In this document: piece by piece, positions 8,193 through 20,845 of the stretch
How the letters are laid out: every line of letters begins with the position of its first letter
How positions within the stretch are numbered: position 1 is the stretch's first letter
Origin: Bradyrhizobium murdochi
GTDB taxonomy: Bacteria > Pseudomonadota > Alphaproteobacteria > Rhizobiales > Xanthobacteraceae
NCBI RefSeq assembly: GCF_000472965.1
Contig: NZ_AXAU01000020.1
Location: forward strand, 62,001-126,000
Reading direction: 5' to 3'
DNA length: 64,000 nt
The notes under the pieces: model-generated
The model's input: the letters and a program-made list of their open reading frames with translations, nothing else
The model's database searches: none
What the model was told of the DNA's origin: nothing
Made by a program: the position numbers and the translations under genes

Positions 8193-8969
8193 ATGGCGAA
8201 GTTACAGATCGTTGCGGCGCTCGCCGCCAGTGTGTTTGCAAGCCTGTTCGGCGCACTCCCCACGCCGGCGCAGGCCGCGGCACCGGTCAAGGTGAAAAAT
8301 GTCGTGCTGGTGCACGGCGCCTGGGCCGACGGATCGAGCTGGTCGAAGGTCATTCCGCGGCTGCAGGCAGCGGGACTTCACGTGACTGCCGTGCAGAATC
8401 CACTGACCTCGCTGGAAGATTCCGTGGCCGCCACACGCCGCGCACTGGCGCAACAGGACGGTCCGACCGTGCTGGTGGCGCATTCCTGGGGTGGCACTGT
8501 CATCAGTGAAGTCGGTACCGACCCGAAGGTCACGGGGCTGGTCTATATCGCGGCGCGCGCGCCCGATGCGGGCGAGGACTTCGTCGCGCTCTCGCAGAAA
8601 TTTCCAACGGGGCCGGCGCGCGCGGGCGTTCAGGAACATGACGGCTTCACCCAATTGTCCGAGGACGCGTTCCTGAAATATTTCGCCAATGGCGTCGACC
8701 GGAAGACGGCTGAAGTCCTCTACGCCGTGCAGGAGCCGACCGCGGCATCCCTGTTCACCGGCCGCACCACCGCTGCCGCTTGGCGCAGCAAGCCGAGCTG
8801 GTACGCCGTGTCGAAGCAGGACTACACCATCAATCCCGATCTCGAGCGGTTTCTGGCCAAGCGGATGAATGCCACGACGGTCGAACTGGAGGCCGGCCAC
8901 CTGTCGCTGGTCTCTCAGGCCGACAAGGTCGCCGACCTGATCCTGGCCGCCGCCGGACAGCACGAATAA
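8193..8969 (+). CDS. Secreted alpha/beta hydrolase (esterase-like)
   Basis: A 258-residue alpha/beta hydrolase with a Sec signal peptide (about residues 1-28, ending PAQAA). The mature part starts with VVLVHGAWADGSSW, the oxyanion strand common to the plant methylesterase/hydroxynitrile-lyase-like branch, and carries the nucleophile elbow VAHSWGGT. The final histidine is in EAGHLSLVSQ. The ATG at 8193 is preceded by CAGGAGAGA; the longer open frame to 7953 has no support. It probably hydrolyses a small ester in the periplasm, but the substrate is unknown. It stands alone between two terminators. Confidence 0.9.
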   Translation: MAKLQIVAALAASVFASLFGALPTPAQAAAPVKVKNVVLVHGAWADGSSWSKVIPRLQAAGLHVTAVQNPLTSLEDSVAATRRALAQQDGPTVLVAHSWGGTVISEVGTDPKVTGLVYIAARAPDAGEDFVALSQKFPTGPARAGVQEHDGFTQLSEDAFLKYFANGVDRKTAEVLYAVQEPTAASLFTGRTTAAAWRSKPSWYAVSKQDYTINPDLERFLAKRMNATTVELEAGHLSLVSQADKVADLILAAAGQHE

Positions 8970-8981
8970 TTCATCGCAATG

Positions 8982-9012
8982 AAAAACGCCCCGGAAAGAC
9001 CGGGGCGTTTTT
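8982..9012 (+). terminator. Intrinsic terminator after alpha/beta hydrolase gene
   Basis: AAAAACGCCCCGG, an AAAGA loop and CCGGGGCGTTTTT form a 13-bp symmetric stem with T and A runs on both sides. It may work in both directions, serving also the convergent gene whose stop is at 9034. Confidence 0.92.
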
Positions 9013-9033
9013 GAAGATCCGTAGATGGGATGC

Positions 9034-9774
9034 CTACTCCAGCCCCTGCACGTCAGGCATCGCCTGCGTCGGCGCAATCTGCGGCGCGGGCTTGGCCGGG
9101 ACCGAACCAGTCACCGCCGGCGATGCTGCGGCCTGAGCTTCGGTCGGCTTCGGCGCAGGCGCTGCGGCCTGCTTGACCGGCGCCGGTGCAGGTTTGGCGG
9201 CAATCGGACTGCCCTTCGGCATCGGCACCGCGCGGCTTGACGCCTGGGAAGCCGGCCGTTGCGGCCGCGGCGCGGCCTGGACATTGGCCGGGGTGGCCGG
9301 CGCATGGGCCTGCGGCGGCGGAGCCCCCGTAGCTGCCGGAAGCGCGCTGTGCTCCTCATAGAAATTGTCGCCCATCCGGGAGGACGGCACGAAACGGATG
9401 ATCCGGCCGTTGCGTGCGTCGATCACCAGCCGGCCGTCCTCGCCGCCGCGGTCGAGCGCCGTAATCGTGTAAACGATGCCGCGCAGCCTCGGGATACCAA
9501 GCGGCGAGAATCCGTTATCACGCAGCACGGAATAGACTTCCGTCGACGGCAACAGTCCCGGAGCGTATCCATACTGCGGCCCGGCTCCGTAGCGCGGCCC
9601 GGGCTCGTCATACGGCTCGGGAACCGGTTGCGGCGCCACCGCATAGGGGGCGTCGAAATCCGATGCCGCCCTGTATGGCGAGCGCCCGATCTCATAAGGT
9701 CCGGGCACCTGCGCCTGCGCGCCGCCCACAAGAAGGACCAGTCCCGCCGCCAAAGATCCCGTGAACAACTTCAT
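9034..9774 (-). CDS. Secreted Pro/Ala-rich protein of unknown function
   Basis: A 246-residue protein with a clear signal peptide (residues 1-22, ending GAQAQV). A middle segment around residues 80-125 (LRDNGFSPLGIPRLRG, then GGEDGRLVIDARNGRIIRF) has the look of a PepSY-like or small beta-alpha-beta fold. The last 100 residues are low-complexity Ala/Pro/Lys/Gln. The start at 9774 follows AGGAG eight bases upstream; a longer frame to 9942 is not supported. It should reach the periplasm or outer membrane. I do not recognise a specific function. Confidence 0.85.
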   Translation of the reverse strand: MKLFTGSLAAGLVLLVGGAQAQVPGPYEIGRSPYRAASDFDAPYAVAPQPVPEPYDEPGPRYGAGPQYGYAPGLLPSTEVYSVLRDNGFSPLGIPRLRGIVYTITALDRGGEDGRLVIDARNGRIIRFVPSSRMGDNFYEEHSALPAATGAPPPQAHAPATPANVQAAPRPQRPASQASSRAVPMPKGSPIAAKPAPAPVKQAAAPAPKPTEAQAAASPAVTGSVPAKPAPQIAPTQAMPDVQGLE

Positions 9775-10016
9775 CACCGAAAGCTCCTGTAAGCCCCGCA
9801 GCCTCCGGACCGCAGCCGGAGCATTTTGCTCGCTCGCCGACGGCCCAGGGCGAATTTCATTGCGAAATCCGGCGGTCCTTGGGCCGGATCGGGGCGCCGC
9901 TGCCGCAAACCCCAGCGGGCGGCTTTTCCCCCAGGCCACCAAGCCCTGATCCGCATGCGGGCGAGGACTTTCACGCGCTTGTGTGATAAAGAAAAATTTG
10001 GCATGGTCGAAGTTAG

Positions 10017-10031
10017 GACAGTATCACTGTC
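10017..10031. promoter_or_regulatory. GACAGT-ATC-ACTGTC palindrome upstream of gltB
   Basis: A perfect 6-bp inverted repeat with a three-base spacer, ending 18 bases before the sigma54-like site. It is a plausible operator of a dimeric regulator. It does not match the NtrC consensus that I know, so the binder is unknown. Confidence 0.5.
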
Positions 10032-10049
10032 TCAATTGCGGAGCCGTCC

Positions 10050-10065
10050 CGGCACAGGGATTGCA
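10050..10065 (+). promoter_or_regulatory. Sigma54 (RpoN)-like promoter of gltB
   Basis: CGGCACAGGGATTGCA has the invariant GG and GC ten bases apart and differs from the TGGCACG-N4-TTGCA consensus at only two positions. It lies about 190 bases before the gltB ATG. Nitrogen-dependent control of glutamate synthase would make sense, but no clear NtrC site was found. Confidence 0.5.
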
Positions 10066-10253
10066 ACGAAACCGTGGCGACACGAGCTCCAGGGCAGTGC
10101 AGGCAAGGCCGTTCCTCAGGGACGTTGAACGCCCAAGCCTGAATTTAAGAAATTGCGGCTCGCGGTGGACGAGCGGTGGCCCGGTGGGTGCCGCAAGCGT
10201 CCAAGGTGCGCCGACGATGCGGTGAGGCCCTTAGCCTTTTTGAGAGGAATGAA

Positions 10254-14987
<4,734 letters not shown>

Positions 14988-14997
14988 TTACACCAGC

Positions 14998-15084
14998 CCG
15001 TCATTGCGAGCGCAGCGAAATAATCCATAGCGCCACGAGCCGAACCATGGATTGCTTCACGGCTCACGCTCCTCGCAGTGACGG
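14998..15084. repeat. Palindromic intergenic repeat, family A copy 2
   Basis: An 87-base copy with outer arms CCCGTCATTGCGAG and CTCGCAGTGACGG, matching the element at 1352-1438. It is inserted between gltB and gltD, where it could form a hairpin in the joint transcript. Confidence 0.85.
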
Positions 15085-15137
15085 AGGGTGACGGAAACAG
15101 ATAGATGCGAACGAGAGATGCAGGGGCATCAGGTTTA

Positions 15138-16595
15138 ATGGGCAAGATCACAGGTTTTCTCGAGATCGACCGGAACGAACGCAAGTATGCGCCGGTCGCC
15201 GAGCGGTTGAAGCATTATCGCGAATTCGTCATTCCCTTGAGCGAGAAGGACACCCGCGATCAGGCCGCGCGCTGCATGAATTGCGGCATCCCCTATTGCC
15301 ACGGCACCGGCTCGGTGGCGCCGGGCACGCCGGGCTGCCCGGTCAATAACCAGATCCCTGACTTCAACGACCTCGTTTATCAGGGCAACTGGGAAGAAGC
15401 CTCGCGTAACCTGCACTCGACCAATAATTTCCCGGAGTTCACCGGCCGCATCTGCCCGGCGCCGTGCGAGGCGTCCTGCACGCTCAACATCGACGACAAC
15501 CCGGTCACCATCAAGACCATCGAATGCGCGATCGTCGACCGCGCCTGGGACAATGGCTGGCTGAAGCCGGAAGTCGCACCCGCCAAGACCGGCAAGAAGG
15601 TCGCGATCGTAGGCTCCGGCCCTGCCGGCCTTGCAGCCGCGCAGCAGCTCGCGCGCGCCGGCCATGATGTCCATGTCTACGAGAAGTTCGCCAAGGCCGG
15701 CGGATTGCTTCGTTACGGCATTCCCGACTTCAAGATGGAAAAGCACATCATCGACCGCCGCGTGGCGCAGATGGAGGCCGAGGGCGTGACGTTCCACTAC
15801 GGCGTCCATATCGGCGGCACTTTACAAGGCGCGATCGATCCGCGCGAGCTGCTCAACCAGTATGACGCAGTAGCCTTGACCGGCGGCGCCGAAGCTGGCC
15901 GCGATCTGCCGATCCCCGGCCGCGATCTCGACGGCATCCATTTTGCGATGGATTTTCTGCCGCAGCAGAACCGCCGCGTCTCCTCCGAGCCGCTCGGCGA
16001 CGTCAAGGATATCCTGGCCGGCGGCAAGCATGTCGTCGTGATCGGCGGTGGCGACACCGGCTCCGACTGCATCGGCACCTCGCTTCGGCAAGGCGCAAAG
16101 TCCGTCACGCAACTTGAGATCATGCCGTCGCCGCCCGAGCACGAGAACAAGGGCGTGACCTGGCCGAACTGGCCGTTGAAGATGCGCACGTCGTCGAGTC
16201 AGGCCGAAGGGGCTATCCGCGAATACGCGGTGCTGACGCAAAAATTCTCCGGCGTCGACGGCAAGGTGCAAAAGCTGCACTGCGTGAAGGTCGACGACAA
16301 GTTCAAGCCGATTGCGGGCACCGAATTCGAGCTCGAAGCGCAGCTCGTGCTGCTCGCCATGGGCTTCGTGCACCCAGTGCACGAAGGTATGCTGAAGACG
16401 CTCGGCGTCGACCTCGACCAGCGCGGCAACGTTCGCGCCAACATGGCCGACTACAAGACCTCGCTGCCGAACGTCTTCTCCGCCGGCGACATGCGCCGCG
16501 GGCAATCGCTCGTGGTGTGGGCAATCCGTGAGGGCCGGCTGTGCGCGCGGGCGATCGACCAGTATCTGATGGGGACGACGACGCTGCCGAGGTAG
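15138..16595 (+). CDS. gltD: Glutamate synthase (NADPH) small subunit
   Basis: A 485-residue flavoprotein that passes electrons from NADPH to GltB. The N-terminal region has the 4Fe-4S cysteines (ARCMNCGIPYCHG and GCPVNN). An FAD-binding Rossmann motif follows at VAIVGSGPAGLAAAQ and an NADPH-binding one at VVVIGGGDTGSDC. The C-terminal NVFSAGDMRRGQSLVVWAI segment is typical of the family. I chose the ATG at 15138 because GltD proteins start with MGKITGFLE; the ATG at 15105 adds eleven residues derived from the end of the repeat region. It forms an operon with gltB. Confidence 0.97.
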   Translation: MGKITGFLEIDRNERKYAPVAERLKHYREFVIPLSEKDTRDQAARCMNCGIPYCHGTGSVAPGTPGCPVNNQIPDFNDLVYQGNWEEASRNLHSTNNFPEFTGRICPAPCEASCTLNIDDNPVTIKTIECAIVDRAWDNGWLKPEVAPAKTGKKVAIVGSGPAGLAAAQQLARAGHDVHVYEKFAKAGGLLRYGIPDFKMEKHIIDRRVAQMEAEGVTFHYGVHIGGTLQGAIDPRELLNQYDAVALTGGAEAGRDLPIPGRDLDGIHFAMDFLPQQNRRVSSEPLGDVKDILAGGKHVVVIGGGDTGSDCIGTSLRQGAKSVTQLEIMPSPPEHENKGVTWPNWPLKMRTSSSQAEGAIREYAVLTQKFSGVDGKVQKLHCVKVDDKFKPIAGTEFELEAQLVLLAMGFVHPVHEGMLKTLGVDLDQRGNVRANMADYKTSLPNVFSAGDMRRGQSLVVWAIREGRLCARAIDQYLMGTTTLPR

Positions 16596-16613
16596 TCCCC
16601 CCTTCCACACGGC

Positions 16614-16716
16614 TGTCATCGCCCGCGAAGGCGGGCGATCCAGTATCCCAGAGACGTTTGTCGTAAATCGATAGGCCGCAGCGTACTGGATACCCCGCCT
16701 TCGCGGGGTATGACGG
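16614..16716. repeat. Palindromic intergenic repeat, family B
   Basis: A composite element starting CTGTCATCGCCCGCGAAGG and ending CCTTCGCGGGGTATGACGG, with inner arms ATCCAGTATCC and TACTGGATACC. It lies between the convergent gltD and beta-barrel genes, where it can act as a bidirectional stem-loop. Confidence 0.8.
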
Positions 16717-16731
16717 CTTCCTTGTGGCCCC

Positions 16732-18459
16732 TCAATGCTGCAATCTCACCCCCAGCATCACCACCGTCGACGCCGTGCTATTCCCCACTAGATTCGAATC
16801 CAGCCAGTCCCGCCGCAGGGTGCCCCTGAGCCAGACGTTGCGGTTCATCTTGTAGATGGCCTCGCCCGACACCGCGTAGATCTTGTCGCGCCTGGGATTG
16901 CCCTGATAGTCGAGCGAGCCCCAGGTGAACTTGCCGATTGCGGTCAGCCAGCGGCGGAAGTCGTGGTCGACTTCGACGGTGTAGACATGCGTCAGCACGC
17001 CCGACGTGCCTGGCAGCGTGGTCTCGGTCATCGTGGTGTCGGAATAGAATTTTGCCGTCGTCAGCGGCGTTGCGGTCCAGACCAGCGAGGACGAGACGAG
17101 CAGGCCTTCCAGGCGATCGAGCCTCGGATCGACATAGTCGCGCGCGGCGTAGCCGACGGCGATTTCGCCGGTCAATAGCCGCGAGAATTCGAAGCTGGAG
17201 CCGCCCTTGACATAGCCGCCACTCGAATCGCGCGCAAATCCGCTGCGATCGAGCCTGACGTCATGCACGCGGCTGTCGCCCTGCACTTCCACGAACGGCT
17301 TTATGCCCGGCTTCAAATCATAGCTGACGCGGCCGACGCCGCCGTACTGGCTGAAATTGCGGTCGTCGTTGGTCGTTGACGTGCCGTCGGTGAGCTTCGA
17401 ATTGGTGTAGTCGGTGCGGTCGACGGTGGCGCCGGCGGAAACCTGCAGCCGGTTGAAGCTCTGGTCGACGCCGATAGTCGTGCCCAGCGTGGTGAAGATC
17501 GGATATCCGGCGAGGCCGGCCTGCACGTTCGGGCTGCCGGGATTGTCGGTCGAGACGAACAAGCGTCCCTGCGCGGTCAGCCTCGTGTCGCGGCTGACGT
17601 CGAGCCGGCCGTCGACATGACCGATGAAGTTGGGCCGGTCGACATCGAGAGGTGCCGACAGTGGCGTGCCGTCCGCGTTCGGCGTGAGATTGCTGCCGTA
17701 GCCGGTGAAGGAGCCGCGGAGATCGGCCACCAACGCATGACGCTCCCAGTCGGAGACCACTAATAATTCCGGCGCGATCACATAGAACGGCTTGCCTTGC
17801 GCGGGGGCGAGCCGGCCGGGATTGGTATCGTAGCCGCCCGAGAATTCGACCGCGGACTTGATCAGGAAGCTGCCGGCGTAGTCGCCGACCGCGCCGAACG
17901 GATCGTCATCGATCCTGAGACGCTTGCGCGGCGGCTGTCCCACGACCGTGCCTGCCATTGCCGGCGGGATCGGGGTTTTGTGCGCCGATTCCGATGGGGG
18001 AATCGACAGCCGCAGCCGCGTGTTCGACGCAATCGGCGGCAGCGGACTACCCGGCCCGACCGGCGGCTTCGGCTTCGCCTGGCCCGGATAGTATTTCGGC
18101 TTCTTGCGCTTGCGGTTGAGCGAATCATAGCCGATGTCGGCGGCACCGCTCGCGGCCGGCAGACCGTATTTCGGAATCTGCCCTATCCGCGACGGCGCCG
18201 GCTTGTCGCTCTCCTGCAGCTTCGGGCTGTTGAGGGGATCGTTCACCTCTGCCGCCGTCCGGCGCAGCAGCGAATCCGACGGCTGCATCTGGCTGGTGCG
18301 CCTTGGGCTGAACAGGTCCGGCGTGAGGGTTTGCGCTCGCGCCGCGGTCCCGGTCAGGGCGATCAGCGCAAGGCACGGCAAGGCTGCGCGGAAGAGGCGC
18401 GCGCGGCTGTTCCGGCCCGATGCTGGCCCCGCCCTCACGATAAAAATATACCCCAACAA
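16732..18459 (-). CDS. Outer-membrane beta-barrel protein
   Basis: A 575-residue exported protein. A signal peptide occupies about residues 12-43 (ending TAARAQT). Residues 44-190 are a Pro/Lys-rich linker. From about residue 200 the sequence alternates polar and aromatic/hydrophobic residues in a pattern of amphipathic strands and ends VMLGVRLQH, as in BBP2-type putative porins. It is predicted to sit in the outer membrane. The start is uncertain: TTG at 18459 or 18456, or GTG at 18435, none with a good ribosome site. It is divergent from the KDO-pathway isomerase gene, which would suit a role in the outer membrane, but this is only context. Confidence 0.8.
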   Translation of the reverse strand: MLGYIFIVRAGPASGRNSRARLFRAALPCLALIALTGTAARAQTLTPDLFSPRRTSQMQPSDSLLRRTAAEVNDPLNSPKLQESDKPAPSRIGQIPKYGLPAASGAADIGYDSLNRKRKKPKYYPGQAKPKPPVGPGSPLPPIASNTRLRLSIPPSESAHKTPIPPAMAGTVVGQPPRKRLRIDDDPFGAVGDYAGSFLIKSAVEFSGGYDTNPGRLAPAQGKPFYVIAPELLVVSDWERHALVADLRGSFTGYGSNLTPNADGTPLSAPLDVDRPNFIGHVDGRLDVSRDTRLTAQGRLFVSTDNPGSPNVQAGLAGYPIFTTLGTTIGVDQSFNRLQVSAGATVDRTDYTNSKLTDGTSTTNDDRNFSQYGGVGRVSYDLKPGIKPFVEVQGDSRVHDVRLDRSGFARDSSGGYVKGGSSFEFSRLLTGEIAVGYAARDYVDPRLDRLEGLLVSSSLVWTATPLTTAKFYSDTTMTETTLPGTSGVLTHVYTVEVDHDFRRWLTAIGKFTWGSLDYQGNPRRDKIYAVSGEAIYKMNRNVWLRGTLRRDWLDSNLVGNSTASTVVMLGVRLQH

Positions 18460-18629
18460 AAACAGATACTTGGTGGACTAACGCCGAACGCCCGCGGAAC
18501 ACGTCGTTAACGGAGTTAAAACAATTATGGTTAATGAGCCGTTGAGGGCGGCAGCCCGCGTCGCTTCGCCGGACGGCCCATGCTATGCAGGGGTTCGGGG
18601 CGCGAAGCCCCTCCTTCCCTGGGACAGAC

Positions 18630-19649
18630 ATGGCCAATCCGAATCCGCTGATGGTACAATCATCCGGCTCCGAACCCGCTGATGCCGCCGTTCAATCGGC
18701 GCTGCGCACGCTCGATGCCGAGGGCAGCGGCATCGCCGCGATCGCGGCGGCGCTGCAGTCCGACCTTCGCGCACCCTTTGTCGCCGCCGTCGATCTGATC
18801 CGGAACGCCAAGGGACGGCTGATCGTCACCGGGCTCGGCAAGTCGGGCCATATCGGCCGCAAGATCGCCGCGACCTTCGCCTCCACCGGCACGCCCGCCT
18901 TCTTCGTCCATGCGGCCGAAGCGAGCCATGGCGACCTCGGCATGATCACGCCAGACGATGTCATCCTGGCGCTATCGTGGTCCGGCGAGCAGCCGGAGAT
19001 GAAGAATTTGATCACCTATGCCAAGCGCTTCCGCATTCCCGTGATCGCCATGACGGCGGAGCGCGAATCTTCCCTCGCCAAGGCGGCCGGCATCGCGCTG
19101 ACGCTGCCGAAGGCGCGTGAGGCCTGCCCGCACAATCTCGCGCCGACCACCTCCTCCCTGATGATGCTTGCGCTCGGCGACGCGCTGGCGATCGCATTGC
19201 TGGAAGGCCGCGGCTTTACCTCGGTCGATTTCAGCGTGCTGCATCCCGGCGGCAAGCTCGGCGCGCTCCTGAAATACACCCGCGACCTCATGCATACCGG
19301 CGAGGCGGTGCCGCTGAAGCCGCTCGGCACCAGCATGTCCGAGGCGCTGGTCGAGATGACGTCCAAGGGCTTTGGCTGTGTCGGCATTGTCGACGCACGC
19401 GGACACATCGTCGGCATCGTCACCGACGGCGACCTGCGCCGGCACATGGACATGGGGCCGCGGCTCATGTCGGCCACCGTCGACGAGGTGATGACGAGGA
19501 ATCCGAAAACGATCGACCGCGACGTGCTGGCCGGCGAGGCGCTGGAGATCCTCAACTCCTCGAAGATCACGACGCTGATCGTGACCGACGCCAATAAGCC
19601 GATCGGCATCGTGCACCTGCACGATTTCCTGCGCGCGGGTGTGGCGTAA
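18630..19649 (+). CDS. kdsD: D-arabinose 5-phosphate isomerase
   Basis: A 339-residue KpsF/GutQ-family isomerase. The SIS domain occupies about residues 45-180 (VTGLGKSGHIGRKIAATF, HAAEASHGDLGM, LSWSGEQPE) and two CBS domains follow from about residue 215 to the end. It converts ribulose 5-phosphate to arabinose 5-phosphate, the first step of KDO synthesis for lipopolysaccharide. The conserved HNLAPTTSS loop is intact. I use the ATG at 18630 (MANPNPLMV), since the in-frame ATG at 18585 adds a leader with no family support. The family also has paralogues for capsule synthesis, so the symbol is by family. Confidence 0.93.
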   Translation: MANPNPLMVQSSGSEPADAAVQSALRTLDAEGSGIAAIAAALQSDLRAPFVAAVDLIRNAKGRLIVTGLGKSGHIGRKIAATFASTGTPAFFVHAAEASHGDLGMITPDDVILALSWSGEQPEMKNLITYAKRFRIPVIAMTAERESSLAKAAGIALTLPKAREACPHNLAPTTSSLMMLALGDALAIALLEGRGFTSVDFSVLHPGGKLGALLKYTRDLMHTGEAVPLKPLGTSMSEALVEMTSKGFGCVGIVDARGHIVGIVTDGDLRRHMDMGPRLMSATVDEVMTRNPKTIDRDVLAGEALEILNSSKITTLIVTDANKPIGIVHLHDFLRAGVA

Positions 19650-19655
19650 CTCTCA

Positions 19656-19735
19656 GTCGTTCCCGGGCACGCGAAGCGTGAACCCGGAACCTCGAGATTC
19701 CGGGTTCGATGCTTCGCATCGCCCCGGAATGACGG
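19656..19735. repeat. Palindromic intergenic repeat, family C copy 1
   Basis: Runs from GTCGTTCCCGGGCACGCG through AACCCGGAACC and TTCCGGGTT to CCCCGGAATGACGG. It lies between convergent kdsD and the CMD gene and shares its arms with the shorter element at 52735-52776. Confidence 0.8.
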
Positions 19736-20287
19736 TCAGAGCGGAAACCTTGCCGCGTTCTCCTCCAGCGGCAGCGCCAGTCCGTTCGCGAGATACGAGA
19801 CGGTGCGGTAGAATCCGCACAGCAGGATGATCTCGAATATTTTCGCCTCGTCGTAATGCGCCGATAGCGCCGCGAATTCGGCGTCATCAAGCGTGGCGCG
19901 CTCGTGCAGCGCATCGACCGCGGCGATCAGGGCCTGCTCTCCCGGCGACCAGCATGCGTCGGTGGCGGCGCCGAGCACGGTGGCGCGGACCTGCTCTTCC
20001 GTCAGATGCGCCGCTTCCGCGAACGTCGTGACATGCACGCCCCATTCGTACTCGCAGCCCGTTCGCGCGCAGGTACGGTCGATGACGATCTCGCGCTCCC
20101 GCAAACTGAGCGGGCCGCGATCCAGCAGGCTGCCGGCGCGGAATTTCTCCCAGGCGCGGGCATTGCCCGCCATGACGCGAAACAGCACGAGCGGCGGCGC
20201 GCCGCGCATGATGCGGTCGAACTGCTCGGCAATGTCAGGTGCATAAGGCGGCTCAAGTGGCGCGATGCGCGGCATAGTTTGTGACAC
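19736..20287 (-). CDS. Carboxymuconolactone decarboxylase (AhpD-like) family protein
   Basis: A 183-residue all-helical CMD/AhpD-fold protein. The segment LSLREREIVIDRTCARTGCEYEWGVH contains the usual catalytic region, here with two cysteines four residues apart rather than the CxxC of AhpD. The family includes gamma-carboxymuconolactone decarboxylases and peroxidases; the exact reaction is unknown. The GTG at 20287 is preceded by AAGGGGG at a proper distance, which favours it over a TTG at 20293 and an ATG at 20275. A double palindromic operator overlaps its promoter, so it is probably controlled by a dedicated repressor not encoded next to it. Confidence 0.87.
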   Translation of the reverse strand: MSQTMPRIAPLEPPYAPDIAEQFDRIMRGAPPLVLFRVMAGNARAWEKFRAGSLLDRGPLSLREREIVIDRTCARTGCEYEWGVHVTTFAEAAHLTEEQVRATVLGAATDACWSPGEQALIAAVDALHERATLDDAEFAALSAHYDEAKIFEIILLCGFYRTVSYLANGLALPLEENAARFPL

Positions 20288-20300
20288 GGCCAAGCCCCCT

Positions 20301-20339
20301 TGCTACTAATACAGTAGCAATGCTACACTTTTTGTAGCA
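20301..20339 (-). promoter_or_regulatory. Two tandem TGCTAC-N7-GTAGCA operators in the CMD promoter
   Basis: Two perfect 19-bp palindromes, TGCTAC-TAATACA-GTAGCA (20301-20319) and TGCTAC-ACTTTTT-GTAGCA (20321-20339), lie exactly 20 bp apart, two turns of the helix. On the minus strand a possible -35 TTGCAG (20347-20342) and -10 TAGCAT fall on and between them. This looks like a repressor site for two dimers bound on the same face of the DNA. Confidence 0.75.
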
Positions 20340-20362
20340 TACTGCAAGGAGATGATGGAAAG

Positions 20363-20809
20363 CTAAGCCGCCGCCACCGTCAGGCTGGCGCCATCGGCCT
20401 GCACCACCTTGACCCGGCTGCCGGCCGGCGCGTCAGGGCCCGCGACGCGCCAGATCGTGTCGTCGATCCGAACGGTGCCGGTGCCGCCGACGATCGGCTT
20501 TTCCAGCGTAAATTCCCGGCCGATCAGCGCCTTGGTCCGGTTGTTGAGAAACGGGTTGCTCAGGCTACGGCTGCCCTCGCTGCGCGCAAAGTGCCGCCAT
20601 GCCGGTACCGCGGCAACCGCGAACACGGCAAACATCAGGAGTTGCGTCTGCCAGGACGGGCTGATCGCAAACGACACGAGCCCGACCAATAGCGCCGCAA
20701 GCCCGAGCCAGAACATGAAGACCCCCGGCGCGAGCAATTCCAGCGCCATCAGGACGAAGCCAAAGATCAGCCAATTCCAGGTGCCTAACGTCGAAAATAT
20801 GTCGGTCAT
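20363..20809 (-). CDS. NfeD-family membrane protein
   Basis: A 148-residue protein with two to three membrane helices in residues 10-80 (including LELLAPGVFMFWLGLAALL) and a C-terminal OB-fold domain (residues about 90-145, GREFTLEKPIVGGTGTVRI). Short NfeD1b proteins are nearly always paired with an SPFH/stomatin protein, as here: the SPFH gene ends 36 bases upstream on the same strand. The pair is thought to organise membrane microdomains or membrane-protein quality control. Confidence 0.92.
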   Translation of the reverse strand: MTDIFSTLGTWNWLIFGFVLMALELLAPGVFMFWLGLAALLVGLVSFAISPSWQTQLLMFAVFAVAAVPAWRHFARSEGSRSLSNPFLNNRTKALIGREFTLEKPIVGGTGTVRIDDTIWRVAGPDAPAGSRVKVVQADGASLTVAAA

Positions 20810-20845
20810 GACACGAACCTCTAATCGATCTTCCAGATCAAGGTC

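Larger units (their letters stand above)
9775..10253. other. 479-bp divergent intergenic region before gltB
   Basis: No gene is supported here. It contains the start region of the secreted-protein gene on the minus strand and, nearer to gltB, a 15-bp palindrome and a sigma54-like site listed separately. Confidence 0.8.
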
